A model generated the notes under the pieces. That model was not told the origin of the DNA and did not search any database. It saw nothing but the letters and a program-made list of their open reading frames with translations. Both the position numbers and the translations under genes were made by a program. A stretch of 64,000 bases of DNA from Altererythrobacter aquiaggeris. GTDB taxonomy: Bacteria; Pseudomonadota; Alphaproteobacteria; Sphingomonadales; Sphingomonadaceae. How positions within the stretch are numbered: the stretch's first letter is position 1; each line of letters begins with the position of its first letter. This document shows, one piece after another, positions 44,942-53,947 of the stretch. The DNA is taken from NCBI RefSeq assembly GCF_037154015.1, contig NZ_JBANRL010000001.1:372001-436000 (forward strand), written 5' to 3'.

Positions 44942-47900
44942 ATGAACACCTCACGCACCGCGCTTCGCGCCTCTTTCCTGCTCGCCACCAGCGCGGCGGC
45001 CATCGCGATGACCAGCCCGGCGCAGGCGGAAACCTGCCTGCTCGATACCAATGGTAGCGGGCGCAGCGATACCTTTGATACCGACGGCGGGGCGAGCACT
45101 TCGGCCAATGATCCGGGCGCCAACGCCGCGGACGACGAAGCACTGGCCTGCGGGGTAGCAGCGGAGGCAAGAGGCTTTCGCGCTACCGCGATCGGCGCGC
45201 TGTCTTCTGCAAATGGTGATCTCGCCACCGCTGTTGGCAGGTCTGCTACCGCCGGAGGACCTCAATCTACAGCTATTGGCGTATCAGCAATTGCAACCGG
45301 GAGCGCCGGGAGTGCTATTGGCGCATTCTCGCAGGCTTCCCATTTTAGAAGCGTCGCTTTGGGTAGCGGGTCGGCAACCGACCGCGACAACACCGTTTCT
45401 GTCGGCAACTCCGCCTTCCAGCGCCAGATAACTAATGTCGCTGCCGGCACGCAAGATTTCGACGCCGTCAACCTCGCGCAGCTCAATACCGCCATCGCGG
45501 GCGTGAGCGGCGGATCGACCTTCGCGAGTGCGCCGTATTTCGTCGCCAGTTCCACTGGTCCGGCCGCAAGCGCGACGGGGAGTGATGCAATTGCGATCGG
45601 GGGGAATGCAAATGCCGCCGGAACTGGTGCGACCGCTATCGGCGATAGTGCTTCGGCTGCCGAAGACTTCTCATATGCCATCGGAGCAGGGGCGCTAGCC
45701 ACAGGCAACGCCGCATTTGCAATCGGTACTTCAGCCCAGTCATCAGGAATTTCCTCTGTAGCCATAGGCACTATCGCAAATGCTTCGGGTGACCGCTCTC
45801 TAGCGCTGGGATTCAGTTCAGAAGCTGCTGCCGCCGATTCTGTTGCTATTGGATCTGACGCTGAAACAAACAACGCATACGGCGTGGCGTTGGGCGCGTC
45901 TTCCACAACCGTCTCCGATTTTGAAGTTTCGGTGGGCCGCGCTTTCGATGACGGCGGCACGCCCGGCGATACATCGGACGATACGGCCGGATTTACCCGC
46001 CGGATCGCCAATGTCACGGTGGGCACGCTCGATACCGATGCGGTCAACCTCGCGCAGCTCAACGCTGCGCTAGCCGCGTCCGGCGGCGGGCTGGTGGTGA
46101 GCAACAACACTTCGGCGCTGCCCGCTCCATCGGCAACGGGTGCCGACTCGCTCGCTGGCGGCGATGGGGCCGTCGCGAGTGGCGATTCCAGCACGGCGTA
46201 CGGTCAAGATAGCCAGGCGACCGGTGCGAACAGCACCGCAACGGGCAGGGGAGCCAGGGCAACAGCAAATAATTCGACCGCAACCGGCGCCTACAGTGCC
46301 GCTAGCAATACCAATGGCACGGCCACGGGCGTGGCAAGTAGGGCGAGCGGGGTTTCGTCGACTGCCACGGGTTCCAACGCGGTAGCAGCCGGCAATGAAT
46401 CGGTCGCCACCGGCGTCTTGGCCAACGCCAGCGGAATAGAATCGATGGCAATCGGCGCACGCAGTATAGCTTCGAACCTCGGAAGCGTTGCGATCGGCCA
46501 CACTGCGGTCGCAAGTAATGCCAACAGCGTAGCGTTGGGACAGCGTTCGACCACCAATCGCGATAATGTTGTTTCTGTTGGCGATGAGTCAGACGAGCGC
46601 CAGATCATCCATGTCGCTGCCGGTACCGTCGGAACCGATGCGGTGAATCTCGATCAGCTCAACGTGGTATCAACCAGCGCCAGCAACGCGCAAAACACCG
46701 CCGACACCGCGCGGACCGAGGCCGCGTCGGCACAGACTACCGCAAACAACGCGCAGGGAACTGCCGATCAGGCACGCACTGAGGCAGCCGCCGCACAGGC
46801 ATCCGCCGACGCGGCTGCCGCTGCGTCGGAAGACGACGGCACGGGCACCAACAGCGCCGCTTATGGCGATGGAGCGGTTGCCAGCGAGAATGGCACGACC
46901 GCGATCGGCGACAATGCGCAGGCCACCAGCGAGCGCGCCACGGCGGTCGGCTTCGGCGCGATCGCCAGCGGATCGACCGCTGTTGGCGCGGGCGCGATGG
47001 CGACCGGCGCGGGCTCCGCCGCCTTTGGCGTCGATGCGATGGCCACGGGTACCAATTCGAGCGCGCTGGGCGAATTCTCGGTCGCTTCGAACACCAATTC
47101 AACGGCCGTCGGCAACAGCAGCCAGGCGACCGGCATCGATAGCACCGCGATCGGAACTGCCAGCCAGGCGGGCGGATTCCAGGGCACTGCAATCGGATCC
47201 GCTGCAGTGGCCAGCACCAACAACACCACGGCAGTTGGCCGGAGTGCTGCCGCCACCGGCATTAACTCTACCGCGATCGGGTCCGAGGTGCAGGCAAGCG
47301 GTGTTAACGCCGTAGCCACCGGCTATCTCGCGGAAGCAACCGGTGACTTTTCATCAGCTTACGGGCAAGCCGCACGGGCAACCGCTACGAACAGCGTCGC
47401 ACTGGGTCAGGGTTCTGTCGCCGATCGCGCGAACAGCGTGTCGGTCGGTACGGCCACCGCCCAGCGCCAGATCGCTAATGTCGCCGCCGGCACGCAGAAT
47501 ACGGATGCCGTGAATCTCGCGCAGCTTAACGCGGTATCGATCAGCGCCACGAACGCACAAAGCACCGCCGACACTGCTAGAACGGAGGCTGCCACCGCGC
47601 AGGCGAGCGCTAACAATGCGCAAGGCACCGCCGACACTGCCAGAACGGAGGCTGCAACCGCGCAGGCGAGTGCTAACACGGCACGTTCCGAAGCCGCTGG
47701 AGCCCAGAGCACCGCCAATACGGCACGGACCGAGGCGGCTTCGGCCCAGACCACCGCCAACACCGCCCGAACCGAAGCGGCATCCGCGCAGGCGAGCGCC
47801 GATCGGGCAATCAACGACGCGGCGCAGGCCCAGTTCACCGCCAACACCGCACGCACCGAAGCAGCTACGGCGCAATCGCGCGCCAACAACGCCTTCGACA

Positions 47901-49033
47901 ATGCCGCGCTCGCTCAGGCAACGGCCAACCAGGCCCGCGACGAAGCGGCTAACGCGCTGGCGGCGGCCGATCAGGCGGGGGCGGGCTCGGCGGCGGCGCA
48001 ACAGCGCGCCGACGCTGCTTTCGCTAATGCGGATACAGCCCAGACTACGGCGGATACTGCCCGTACCGAGGCGTTCCAAGCGCAAGGTGATGCCATCAGG
48101 GCGCTGGCAAACGCTGCAACCGCTCAAGCGACGGCGAACACGGCAATAACCAATGCTGCACTTGCGCAGGCCACGGCAGATACCAATAAGGCGGAACTCG
48201 CTTATTTCGATGTAAACAGCACCGGCGCCCCGGCCAGCGCGACAGGCGTCGATGCCGTTGCCATCGGCGGTAACACCGTGGCGAGCGGTGACCAGTCTGT
48301 CGCCATGGGCTTCGGCGCACAGGCGATCAACGGAAAGTCGGTTTCGATCGGCGCCGGCAACGTCGCCTCTGGCAATGGGGCCGTCGCCATTGGCGATCCC
48401 AACCGGGCCACCGGGACCGGAGCCGTCGCGATGGGAGCGGACAACACGGCTACGGGCACCGGTGCAGTAGCGATCGGCAACAACAATTCGGCGATTGGCC
48501 GTGGTGCCGTGGCACTAGGTGACGGCGCTGTCGCCAACGGAAACGGGGCTATTGCCATTGGCCCGAATGCAGTGGCGAACCGGGACAATCTGGTGGCCTT
48601 GGGAAGCGGGAGTTCGACCTACCAAATGCGTGGCATCACCAGCGCTGCCAGTCAGGCCGCGCAATCCGGAGCCGTCAGCCTGGTAACGACCGATGTGGCG
48701 GGCAATCTGGGTACCAGCAATCTGAACATAGGTATGATCCAGGGACTTAACGGCCGTGTCGGAAATCTCGAATCGACAATGGGGTTCGTTACGCAGCGGC
48801 TTGAGCGAATCAATGGTGGCATTGCTGCGGCAGTCGCTATCGGAGGAGCTGCGATCGTACCCGACAAGGACATTTCGATGTCTTTCAACTTGTCGACCTA
48901 TCAAGGCGAACGGGGGTTTTCCAGTTCGATTATCGGCAAGGTTTCAGACAACGTGTATCTCTCTGCCGGGGTTGCCACAGCGACGACAAAAGAATCTACG
49001 ACCGGTCGCATGGGCGTTACATTCGGGTTCTGA
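44942..49033 (+). CDS. YadA-type trimeric autotransporter adhesin
   Basis: ATG 44942 follows AGGAGTTGCCAA and gives 1363 residues. A signal peptide (about 1-29, ending PAQA) precedes collagen-like head repeats of the AIGxxAxAxG type. Neck motifs of the AGTxxxDAVNLxQL type occur near residues 170, 358, 557 and 846. A long stalk (about 866-1085) is built of 14-residue repeats such as TANTARTEAASAQT. A second head block (about 1095-1215) and a ~75-residue YadA anchor end in TGRMGVTFGF, with a terminal Phe as usual for outer-membrane insertion. It should form a trimeric surface fibre for adhesion. The protein is Ala-rich with almost no Cys. Confidence 0.93.
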   Translation: MNTSRTALRASFLLATSAAAIAMTSPAQAETCLLDTNGSGRSDTFDTDGGASTSANDPGANAADDEALACGVAAEARGFRATAIGALSSANGDLATAVGRSATAGGPQSTAIGVSAIATGSAGSAIGAFSQASHFRSVALGSGSATDRDNTVSVGNSAFQRQITNVAAGTQDFDAVNLAQLNTAIAGVSGGSTFASAPYFVASSTGPAASATGSDAIAIGGNANAAGTGATAIGDSASAAEDFSYAIGAGALATGNAAFAIGTSAQSSGISSVAIGTIANASGDRSLALGFSSEAAAADSVAIGSDAETNNAYGVALGASSTTVSDFEVSVGRAFDDGGTPGDTSDDTAGFTRRIANVTVGTLDTDAVNLAQLNAALAASGGGLVVSNNTSALPAPSATGADSLAGGDGAVASGDSSTAYGQDSQATGANSTATGRGARATANNSTATGAYSAASNTNGTATGVASRASGVSSTATGSNAVAAGNESVATGVLANASGIESMAIGARSIASNLGSVAIGHTAVASNANSVALGQRSTTNRDNVVSVGDESDERQIIHVAAGTVGTDAVNLDQLNVVSTSASNAQNTADTARTEAASAQTTANNAQGTADQARTEAAAAQASADAAAAASEDDGTGTNSAAYGDGAVASENGTTAIGDNAQATSERATAVGFGAIASGSTAVGAGAMATGAGSAAFGVDAMATGTNSSALGEFSVASNTNSTAVGNSSQATGIDSTAIGTASQAGGFQGTAIGSAAVASTNNTTAVGRSAAATGINSTAIGSEVQASGVNAVATGYLAEATGDFSSAYGQAARATATNSVALGQGSVADRANSVSVGTATAQRQIANVAAGTQNTDAVNLAQLNAVSISATNAQSTADTARTEAATAQASANNAQGTADTARTEAATAQASANTARSEAAGAQSTANTARTEAASAQTTANTARTEAASAQASADRAINDAAQAQFTANTARTEAATAQSRANNAFDNAALAQATANQARDEAANALAAADQAGAGSAAAQQRADAAFANADTAQTTADTARTEAFQAQGDAIRALANAATAQATANTAITNAALAQATADTNKAELAYFDVNSTGAPASATGVDAVAIGGNTVASGDQSVAMGFGAQAINGKSVSIGAGNVASGNGAVAIGDPNRATGTGAVAMGADNTATGTGAVAIGNNNSAIGRGAVALGDGAVANGNGAIAIGPNAVANRDNLVALGSGSSTYQMRGITSAASQAAQSGAVSLVTTDVAGNLGTSNLNIGMIQGLNGRVGNLESTMGFVTQRLERINGGIAAAVAIGGAAIVPDKDISMSFNLSTYQGERGFSSSIIGKVSDNVYLSAGVATATTKESTTGRMGVTFGF

Positions 49034-49448
49034 CACTGAATGATCTTTGGCGGCCTCGAAGCTCTTCGAGGCCGCCGCTCTGCAAGCGGTGGCCGCCGAT
49101 ACTGGTTAGCTGAGACTAGTGCTTTAGGCCGCCCGCTTATCCATCAAGTATGGATTGGCATCACGCGGGGTTGGTCCAGAGCGGCTGCTTTTGGTTTAAA
49201 TCCTTAGGCCTAGGAATGGCCGCGATTGGGGCGCAAAGCGGTCATTAACTTCGAGCTCGGTTTGTCGATTGCAGTCAGTGACTGAGACCGCCGAGACATC
49301 TCTCGATAATCGGAGCAATTTCTCGATGGTCGAGCAGCAGTCTCCGACTGCAGTGGAATTTGCGTAACGCCCAAAGCGCCGCGGAACTGGGCGCCTCAGG
49401 GCAGCGGCCTGTCATCTAGCGATATTCTGAAGTCCACTCAGGACTGTT
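49034..49448. other. intergenic gap between the adhesin gene and tRNA-Leu
   Basis: This 415-base gap contains a strong hairpin just after the adhesin (49049-49076) and otherwise no convincing gene or RNA on either strand. Confidence 0.6.
49049..49076. terminator. 13-bp perfect hairpin after the adhesin gene
   Basis: GGCGGCCTCGAAG and CTTCGAGGCCGCC are exact inverted repeats separated by CT, 15 bases after the adhesin stop. No T run follows on the plus strand, so it may act with Rho or as an RNA-stabilising 3' stem. Confidence 0.6.
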
Positions 49449-49535
49449 TGGTGCGGTCGAGAAGACTCGAACTTCCACGGCCTTTCGGCCACAACGACCT
49501 CAACGTTGCGCGTCTACCAGTTCCGCCACGACCGC
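49449..49535 (-). tRNA. tRNA-Leu (anticodon GAG)
   Basis: On the minus strand the acceptor GCGGTCG pairs with CGACCGC before ACCA; the 3' CCA is encoded (plus 49449-49451 tgg). The anticodon arm CAACG-TTGAGGT-CGTTG has GAG at the anticodon, reading CTC and CTT. A long variable arm (GTGGCCGAAAGGCCGTGG) and the T arm (AAGTTCGAGTCTT) support a class II leucine tRNA of 87 bases. Confidence 0.93.
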
Positions 49536-49734
49536 ACTCAAGTCAGGGAGCGAACTGCGCGTCCCTGCGGGGTAGGAGCGCGCCACTAGCAAAGGGTTCG
49601 GGGGTCCGCAAGCGTATCTGTCTTCAGGATGGCCGATTGCGATAATTAACGGATGGGGCGGGCACTTGTCCCGCTTGGGGACGGGGTTAATGCACTGCTT
49701 GAGAAACTGGTAAATGCGGCGGTAAGGATTGGGT

Positions 49735-49938
49735 ATGAGCCTGGCTGCCGCCCTGATCCTTGCTACCGGACCGATTGTTGCTGATGACGCGCAACCCTCG
49801 CCGACTGCCGCCGCGCAGGCCCGTGTTCAAATCCTGAGAGCGGAAGCGATCCGCTTTTCCGAAGCGGGCCGGAGTCCGGGCGAACGCATCAAGGTTCGCA
49901 CATCCGCCGAAGGCACGATCCTTATCGAGTTTTTGTGA
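49735..49938 (+). CDS. small exported hypothetical protein
   Basis: ATG 49735 follows AAGGA and gives 67 residues: a short signal-like N terminus (MSLAAALILATGPIVADDA) and a mature part with RAEAIRFSEAGRSPGERIKV and TSAEGTILIEFL. It has the composition of a real exported protein, but I do not recognise a family. It is convergent with the MJ0042 zinc-ribbon gene, 38 bases away. Confidence 0.55.
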   Translation: MSLAAALILATGPIVADDAQPSPTAAAQARVQILRAEAIRFSEAGRSPGERIKVRTSAEGTILIEFL

Positions 49939-49976
49939 ATTTGTTTTGAATTGAAGCGCCGAACCGCGCGGCTTTT

Positions 49977-50822
49977 TCAGGACGGTTTCCAGCCGATATC
50001 CGCGAATTTGGCCGAGCGCGGTACGTCTGTAACTGCTTCGTTGATGGTGACCGTTTCGCCAGGCGCCAGGCTTGCCTGGGGCGGCGCGACTTCCCAGCTG
50101 TAAACAATCCGTTCGCGTCCGTCGCGCAAGACAATCAGGATCGAGGGAAGGTTGCGCGATTCCCTGCCGACATTGGTGACCGTCCCACTGGCTCCGAAAA
50201 ATTCCGTGCCGTTTGGCAAAGTCCTGCGGTCCTGCTTGTCGCCTGGAAAATCGAGCACCAGGTCCGGGTTTTCCGCGGCGAAGGTCGGGCGGCTGATCGG
50301 CACCCAATCGGGCAGACCCCAGTAACTGACAGCCCCGATCGTTCCCAGTGCGATTGCCGCGAATATGGCTGCGGAAGCGGTCCACAGTTTGAGCGGATTG
50401 CGCCGCGCACGGAACGGCGGCGCTGCGTCGAAATGCGATACCTGGTCATCGTAGCCGTACTGCGTCGGGGTTTCCTGATAGGCGGTATCTGCTTCGGGCG
50501 GCGGCGTGACGGGGTCTGCAATCGGCGGCGCATCGGACGGTTGTTCGCCGAAGGGTGCCGGCCGGGTTTCTTCCTCGGGCTGATGTTCAGCCGGATCTGT
50601 CCCGGGATTCCGCGTCTCTGGCGGCGGGGCCCCAGCCGGACTTGGCACCGCCGGCGAAGGCTCCGCAGCCGCTACTTGCCGCTCCGGCGGCAATTCGACC
50701 GGCTCGCCATCCTGGAACCAGCTATGCCTGCATTTTGCGCAGCGCACGGTGCGCCCATCGACCCCGATGGCACTGTCGGGCACCACATAACGGGTGGTAC
50801 AGGCGGGGCATGCAATAATCAT
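49977..50822 (-). CDS. MJ0042 zinc-ribbon membrane protein
   Basis: From ATG 50822 the 281-residue protein has an N-terminal zinc ribbon CPACTTRYVVPDSAIG plus CAKCRHSWF (CxxC x ~20 CxxC), a Pro/Glu-rich linker (about 40-125), one transmembrane segment (about 150-170, LWTASAAIFAAIALGTIGAV) and a C-terminal domain with GTVTNVGRESRNLPSILIVL, typical of DUF3426. This is the usual alphaproteobacterial pairing next to ftsE-ftsX. It may be a membrane-associated regulator; its role is unknown. The start is divergent from ftsE by about 150 bases. Confidence 0.85.
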   Translation of the reverse strand: MIIACPACTTRYVVPDSAIGVDGRTVRCAKCRHSWFQDGEPVELPPERQVAAAEPSPAVPSPAGAPPPETRNPGTDPAEHQPEEETRPAPFGEQPSDAPPIADPVTPPPEADTAYQETPTQYGYDDQVSHFDAAPPFRARRNPLKLWTASAAIFAAIALGTIGAVSYWGLPDWVPISRPTFAAENPDLVLDFPGDKQDRRTLPNGTEFFGASGTVTNVGRESRNLPSILIVLRDGRERIVYSWEVAPPQASLAPGETVTINEAVTDVPRSAKFADIGWKPS

Positions 50823-50978
50823 ATCAGAAGCGACCTTAGGCGTGTCATGGAATCGCAACAAGGTTTCACGACGGTGACCAGTGCCCCGTAATGGCTTTTT
50901 TCCACATCGCAGCGCGTCTATAGGCTGCAACCAGATGTATTATTTGCGTGCCCCCAATAAATTGGCTTGGTTGCCGGT

Positions 50979-51788
50979 GTGAGCAATCAAGATGACAATG
51001 TTGTCCAGTTCGACAATGTCGGGCTGCGCTATGGCTCCGGCAAGGAAATCCTTAGCGATGTGTCTTTTACATTATATCCGGGCAGTTTCTATTTCCTGAC
51101 GGGTGCCAGCGGCGCTGGCAAGACATCGTTATTACGGCTGCTGTATCTCGCGCAGCGCCCGTCGCGCGGGATGATCCGGATGTTCGGTACCGAGATAATT
51201 ACAATGCCGCGCACGCGCTTGCCCGGGTTCAGGCGGCGCCTCGGGGTCGTGTTTCAGGATTTCAGACTGGTGGAACATCTGTCGGCGTTCGACAATGTGG
51301 CACTGCCCTTGCGTGTTTCCGGCGTTCCCGAGGCCGACTTGCGCAAACCTGTCGCCGATATGCTCGACTGGGTGGGGCTGTCGCAGCGATCAGACGCAAG
51401 GCCGGCGACTTTGTCGGGGGGAGAACAGCAGCGCGTGGCGATCGCGCGCGCGGTGATCGGGCGGCCGGAATTGCTCGTCGCTGATGAACCGACGGGCAAC
51501 GTCGATCCTGACATGGCGCTCAAATTGCTCCGCTTGTTCGAAGCGCTCAACCGGCTGGGCACTACGGTGGTGGTCGCAACCCACGATGTGCACTTGCTCA
51601 AGAAAGTGCCCGATTCGATGATAATGCGGCTTGATAAGGGGCGGCTGTCCGATCCCACCGGGATGCTCCGTTATCCGCCCAAGCGTGATAATGCCCGCCG
51701 GTCAGATAAGGGCCGGTCAGATAAGGGCCGGTCAGATCACGGCCGGTCAGATCAGGGCCGGAGCGAACAGGGCCGGGGCGAAAAATGA
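50979..51788 (+). CDS. ftsE: cell-division ABC ATPase FtsE with repeat tail
   Basis: GTG 50979 gives about 269 residues; TTG 50967 is an alternative. Walker A GASGAGKTS, signature LSGGEQQRVAIARA and Walker B LLVADEPTGNVD are intact, followed by the switch His in ATHDVHLL. FtsE with FtsX couples ATP hydrolysis to activation of peptidoglycan hydrolases during septation. Odd feature: after the ATPase ends near residue 235 there is a hydrophilic tail of five-residue units (GRSDK, GRSDK, GRSDH, GRSDQ, GRSEQ) encoded by tandem 15-bp repeats. It overlaps ftsX (ATGA). Confidence 0.9.
   Translation: MSNQDDNVVQFDNVGLRYGSGKEILSDVSFTLYPGSFYFLTGASGAGKTSLLRLLYLAQRPSRGMIRMFGTEIITMPRTRLPGFRRRLGVVFQDFRLVEHLSAFDNVALPLRVSGVPEADLRKPVADMLDWVGLSQRSDARPATLSGGEQQRVAIARAVIGRPELLVADEPTGNVDPDMALKLLRLFEALNRLGTTVVVATHDVHLLKKVPDSMIMRLDKGRLSDPTGMLRYPPKRDNARRSDKGRSDKGRSDHGRSDQGRSEQGRGEK
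51698..51784 (+). repeat. 15-bp tandem repeats inside the 3' end of ftsE
   Basis: Units of 15 bases, consensus CCGGTCAGATAAGGG, occur about six times (51698, 51713, 51728, 51743, 51758, 51773). The first two are identical; later ones diverge. Fifteen is a multiple of three, so copy-number change alters tail length without shifting frame or the overlapping ftsX start. Confidence 0.85.
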
Positions 51789-52717
51789 AGAAACCACCCG
51801 TCTTTGGCCGCGCAGTGGCCCGTGGATTGGCCGGTTTTCGGGGGAAACGTGCGTCGCAGCTTGTTCCGCAGACCCGGCTTGGCGGTCCGATGCCATGGGT
51901 TATCGCAATCATGATCGCCTTGACCGTGATGTCAGCCGCAGGCGGACTGGCGCTGAACAATCTGGCCGATGCCGCGAGAGCCGAATTGTCGGGCGGCGCC
52001 ACGGTCCAGGTTCTGGAAGCGAACCGCGCCGCGCGCGACCGCCAGGCGGCGTCTGCAGTAGAAAGTTTGCTGGCGCTGGACGGTGTTGCATCAGTCCGGC
52101 TGGTGCCGGAAGCAGAGCTGAACGAATTGCTGGAACCGTGGCTGGGCGCAGGGCTGGATAATGATGCAGTGCCGGTGCCCGCGCTGATCGATGTCAGGCT
52201 GTCGGGCCCCGCGACGCCCCGGCGAATTCAACTGATCAGGGCGGCACTGGTCGAAGGTGCGCCTGCCGCAAGGGTCGATGCGCAGGCGAATTGGCTGCGG
52301 CCGGTTTTTGACGCTATCGCGTCGATGCAATGGCTGGCAGCGGGGCTGGTTGTGTTGTTGGCCCTGACCAGCGCAGCGGCGGTCTGGCTTGCATCGCGCA
52401 GCGCGTTCGGGGGCAACCGCGAGACGATAGAAATCGTCCATCTGCTTGGCGGTACGGACAAACAGATAGCGCGGATATTCCAGCGCTCGATCGCTTATGA
52501 TGCGGTTATCGGCGGCGCGATTGGCCTTGGGCTTGGACTTGCGGCGATCTTGTTACTAGGCGGGCGGTTTGCGGCACTGGGTTCCGGAATGGTAGCGGGC
52601 GGAGGACTGGGATTGACAGACTGGGCGGCGATCGCGGCGATTCCGGTTGCCGGCGTCTTTCTGGCGATCCTCACGGCCCGCGTCACAGTGATGTCTGCAC
52701 TGCGAGGGATGCTTTGA
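51785..52717 (+). CDS. ftsX: cell-division permease-like protein FtsX
   Basis: The 310-residue protein starts at ATG 51785 overlapping the ftsE stop. It has four membrane segments: about residues 37-58, then three in the C-terminal half (about 180-200, 235-255 and 275-300), with an external loop of ~110 residues between the first two, as in FtsX. FtsX anchors FtsE and passes conformational changes to murein hydrolase activators outside the membrane. The loop and the ESL-like SSAV segment are variable. Its stop overlaps the YdcF gene (TGATG). Confidence 0.9.
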   Translation: MKKPPVFGRAVARGLAGFRGKRASQLVPQTRLGGPMPWVIAIMIALTVMSAAGGLALNNLADAARAELSGGATVQVLEANRAARDRQAASAVESLLALDGVASVRLVPEAELNELLEPWLGAGLDNDAVPVPALIDVRLSGPATPRRIQLIRAALVEGAPAARVDAQANWLRPVFDAIASMQWLAAGLVVLLALTSAAAVWLASRSAFGGNRETIEIVHLLGGTDKQIARIFQRSIAYDAVIGGAIGLGLGLAAILLLGGRFAALGSGMVAGGGLGLTDWAAIAAIPVAGVFLAILTARVTVMSALRGML

Positions 52718-53244
52718 TGCGTAGATTGATTGCCTTTCCTCTGGTTGTCTGGGTGCTTGGCTACATCTGGTTCGTGGTCGCCTTGCCAACGCCGCTGGGC
52801 AATGAAACAACCGATGCAATCGTGGTCCCGACCGGCGGACAAGGCAGGATCGCGCGCGGTCTGGATCTGGTCGAGAACAAGGTTGCCCCGGTTCTGCTCG
52901 TCACAGGTGTCGATCCGGAAGTGAAGCCCGGCGAATTCGCGGCCGAATATGATGTTTCGATGCAACGAATGGATTGCTGCGTGACGCTGGGATTTGCTGC
53001 AGTTGACACGCACACCAACGCATTGGAAGCGGCAGCCTGGCTCAATTCAAAAGATGCCAAGACCGTGCGCATTGTCACATCAGACTGGCATATGCGGCGT
53101 GCGGCGGGAGAGTTTGGCGACGCCTTGCCGGAAGGTGTCACGATGATCGAGGATGCGGTGCAGACCGAACCGTCTTTCAAAACCTTGTTCCTTGAATATA
53201 ACAAATACATTGTCAGCAAGATTTCACGGTTGTGGCCAGAATGA
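52717..53244 (+). CDS. YdcF/ElyC-type DUF218 protein
   Basis: ATG 52717 overlaps the ftsX stop. The 175-residue protein has an N-terminal membrane segment (MRRLIAFPLVVWVLGYIW) and a DUF218 domain with AIVVPTGGQGRIARGLDLVE, then VLLVTGVDPEVKPGEF, VDTHTNALEAAAWL and VRIVTSDWHMRRAAGEF. The TSDWHMRRA region matches the family's (T/S)S-x-H-x-RR motif. Members include ElyC and SanA, linked to envelope precursor metabolism. The context with ftsE-ftsX and a phospholipid acyltransferase suggests an envelope function. Confidence 0.85.
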   Translation: MRRLIAFPLVVWVLGYIWFVVALPTPLGNETTDAIVVPTGGQGRIARGLDLVENKVAPVLLVTGVDPEVKPGEFAAEYDVSMQRMDCCVTLGFAAVDTHTNALEAAAWLNSKDAKTVRIVTSDWHMRRAAGEFGDALPEGVTMIEDAVQTEPSFKTLFLEYNKYIVSKISRLWPE

Positions 53245-53942
53245 ACACCTGCGTTACTATTGTGCGTAACATTGCCTTTTACCTGATCTTTTATGCTGCC
53301 GCTGCCGTGATGGTATTGGGCGGCGCACTCGGCAGTTTCATTCATCCCGATATTGCCCGCCGGGCGGCTGATACATGGTCGGACTGGCACCGCTGGTGTT
53401 GCCGCCGGCTGCTGGGCATAAAGGTGGTGCAGGAAGGCGGCCCGGTCGAAGGCGCCGCGCTGTATGCGATCAAACACGAAAGTTTCTTCGAAGCGATCGA
53501 CCTGCCCCATGTCTTTGACGGTCCGGTCCCCTTTGCCAAGGAAGAACTATACCGCATCCCCGGCTGGAGACGGGTCGCAAATGCCTATGGTTCTGTCGCA
53601 GTCGCGCGCGATCAGGGCGCCGTGATGCTTCGCCGGATGATCAAGCAGGCCAAGCGATTTGCAAGAGATGGCAGGCCGATGGTTATTTTCCCCGAAGGAA
53701 CCCGCGTGCCGCATGGTGAGCGGCCCGATTTGCAGGCAGGGTTTGCCGGCCTGTACAAGATGATCGGCGTTCAGGTGATCCCGGTGGCAGTCAACAGCGG
53801 GCCGCTATATCACCGGTTTCTGAAGCGATCAGGCACGATTACCATCCGGTTCGGCAAACCCATCCAGCCCGGCCTGCCGCGTGCGGAGGCCGAGCGTATG
53901 GTGCACGAGGCGATCAATGCGCTGAACGGGCCTGATCAATAA
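53241..53942 (+). CDS. plsC: 1-acyl-sn-glycerol-3-phosphate acyltransferase
   Basis: ATG 53241 overlaps the previous stop (ATGA). The 233-residue protein has a membrane N terminus (about 10-30), the catalytic block KHESFFEAID and the phosphate-binding FPEGTRVPHGE, plus a C-terminal GPLYHRFLKRSGTITIRFG. The acyltransferase motif has His followed four residues later by Glu (HESFFE) instead of Asp, as in many alphaproteobacterial PlsC proteins. It adds the second acyl chain in phosphatidic-acid synthesis. It closes the ftsE-ftsX-YdcF-plsC operon. Confidence 0.88.
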   Translation: MNTCVTIVRNIAFYLIFYAAAAVMVLGGALGSFIHPDIARRAADTWSDWHRWCCRRLLGIKVVQEGGPVEGAALYAIKHESFFEAIDLPHVFDGPVPFAKEELYRIPGWRRVANAYGSVAVARDQGAVMLRRMIKQAKRFARDGRPMVIFPEGTRVPHGERPDLQAGFAGLYKMIGVQVIPVAVNSGPLYHRFLKRSGTITIRFGKPIQPGLPRAEAERMVHEAINALNGPDQ

Positions 53943-53947
53943 CCTTT

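Noticed and set aside
45180-48600. Dense short repeats that might look like a CRISPR array or satellite DNA
   Set aside because: They are in-frame repeats of a YadA head and stalk, with no constant-length spacers.
49448-49645. 65-residue plus-strand frame beginning inside the tRNA
   Set aside because: It is the complement of tRNA-Leu followed by intergenic sequence, a frequent spurious prediction.
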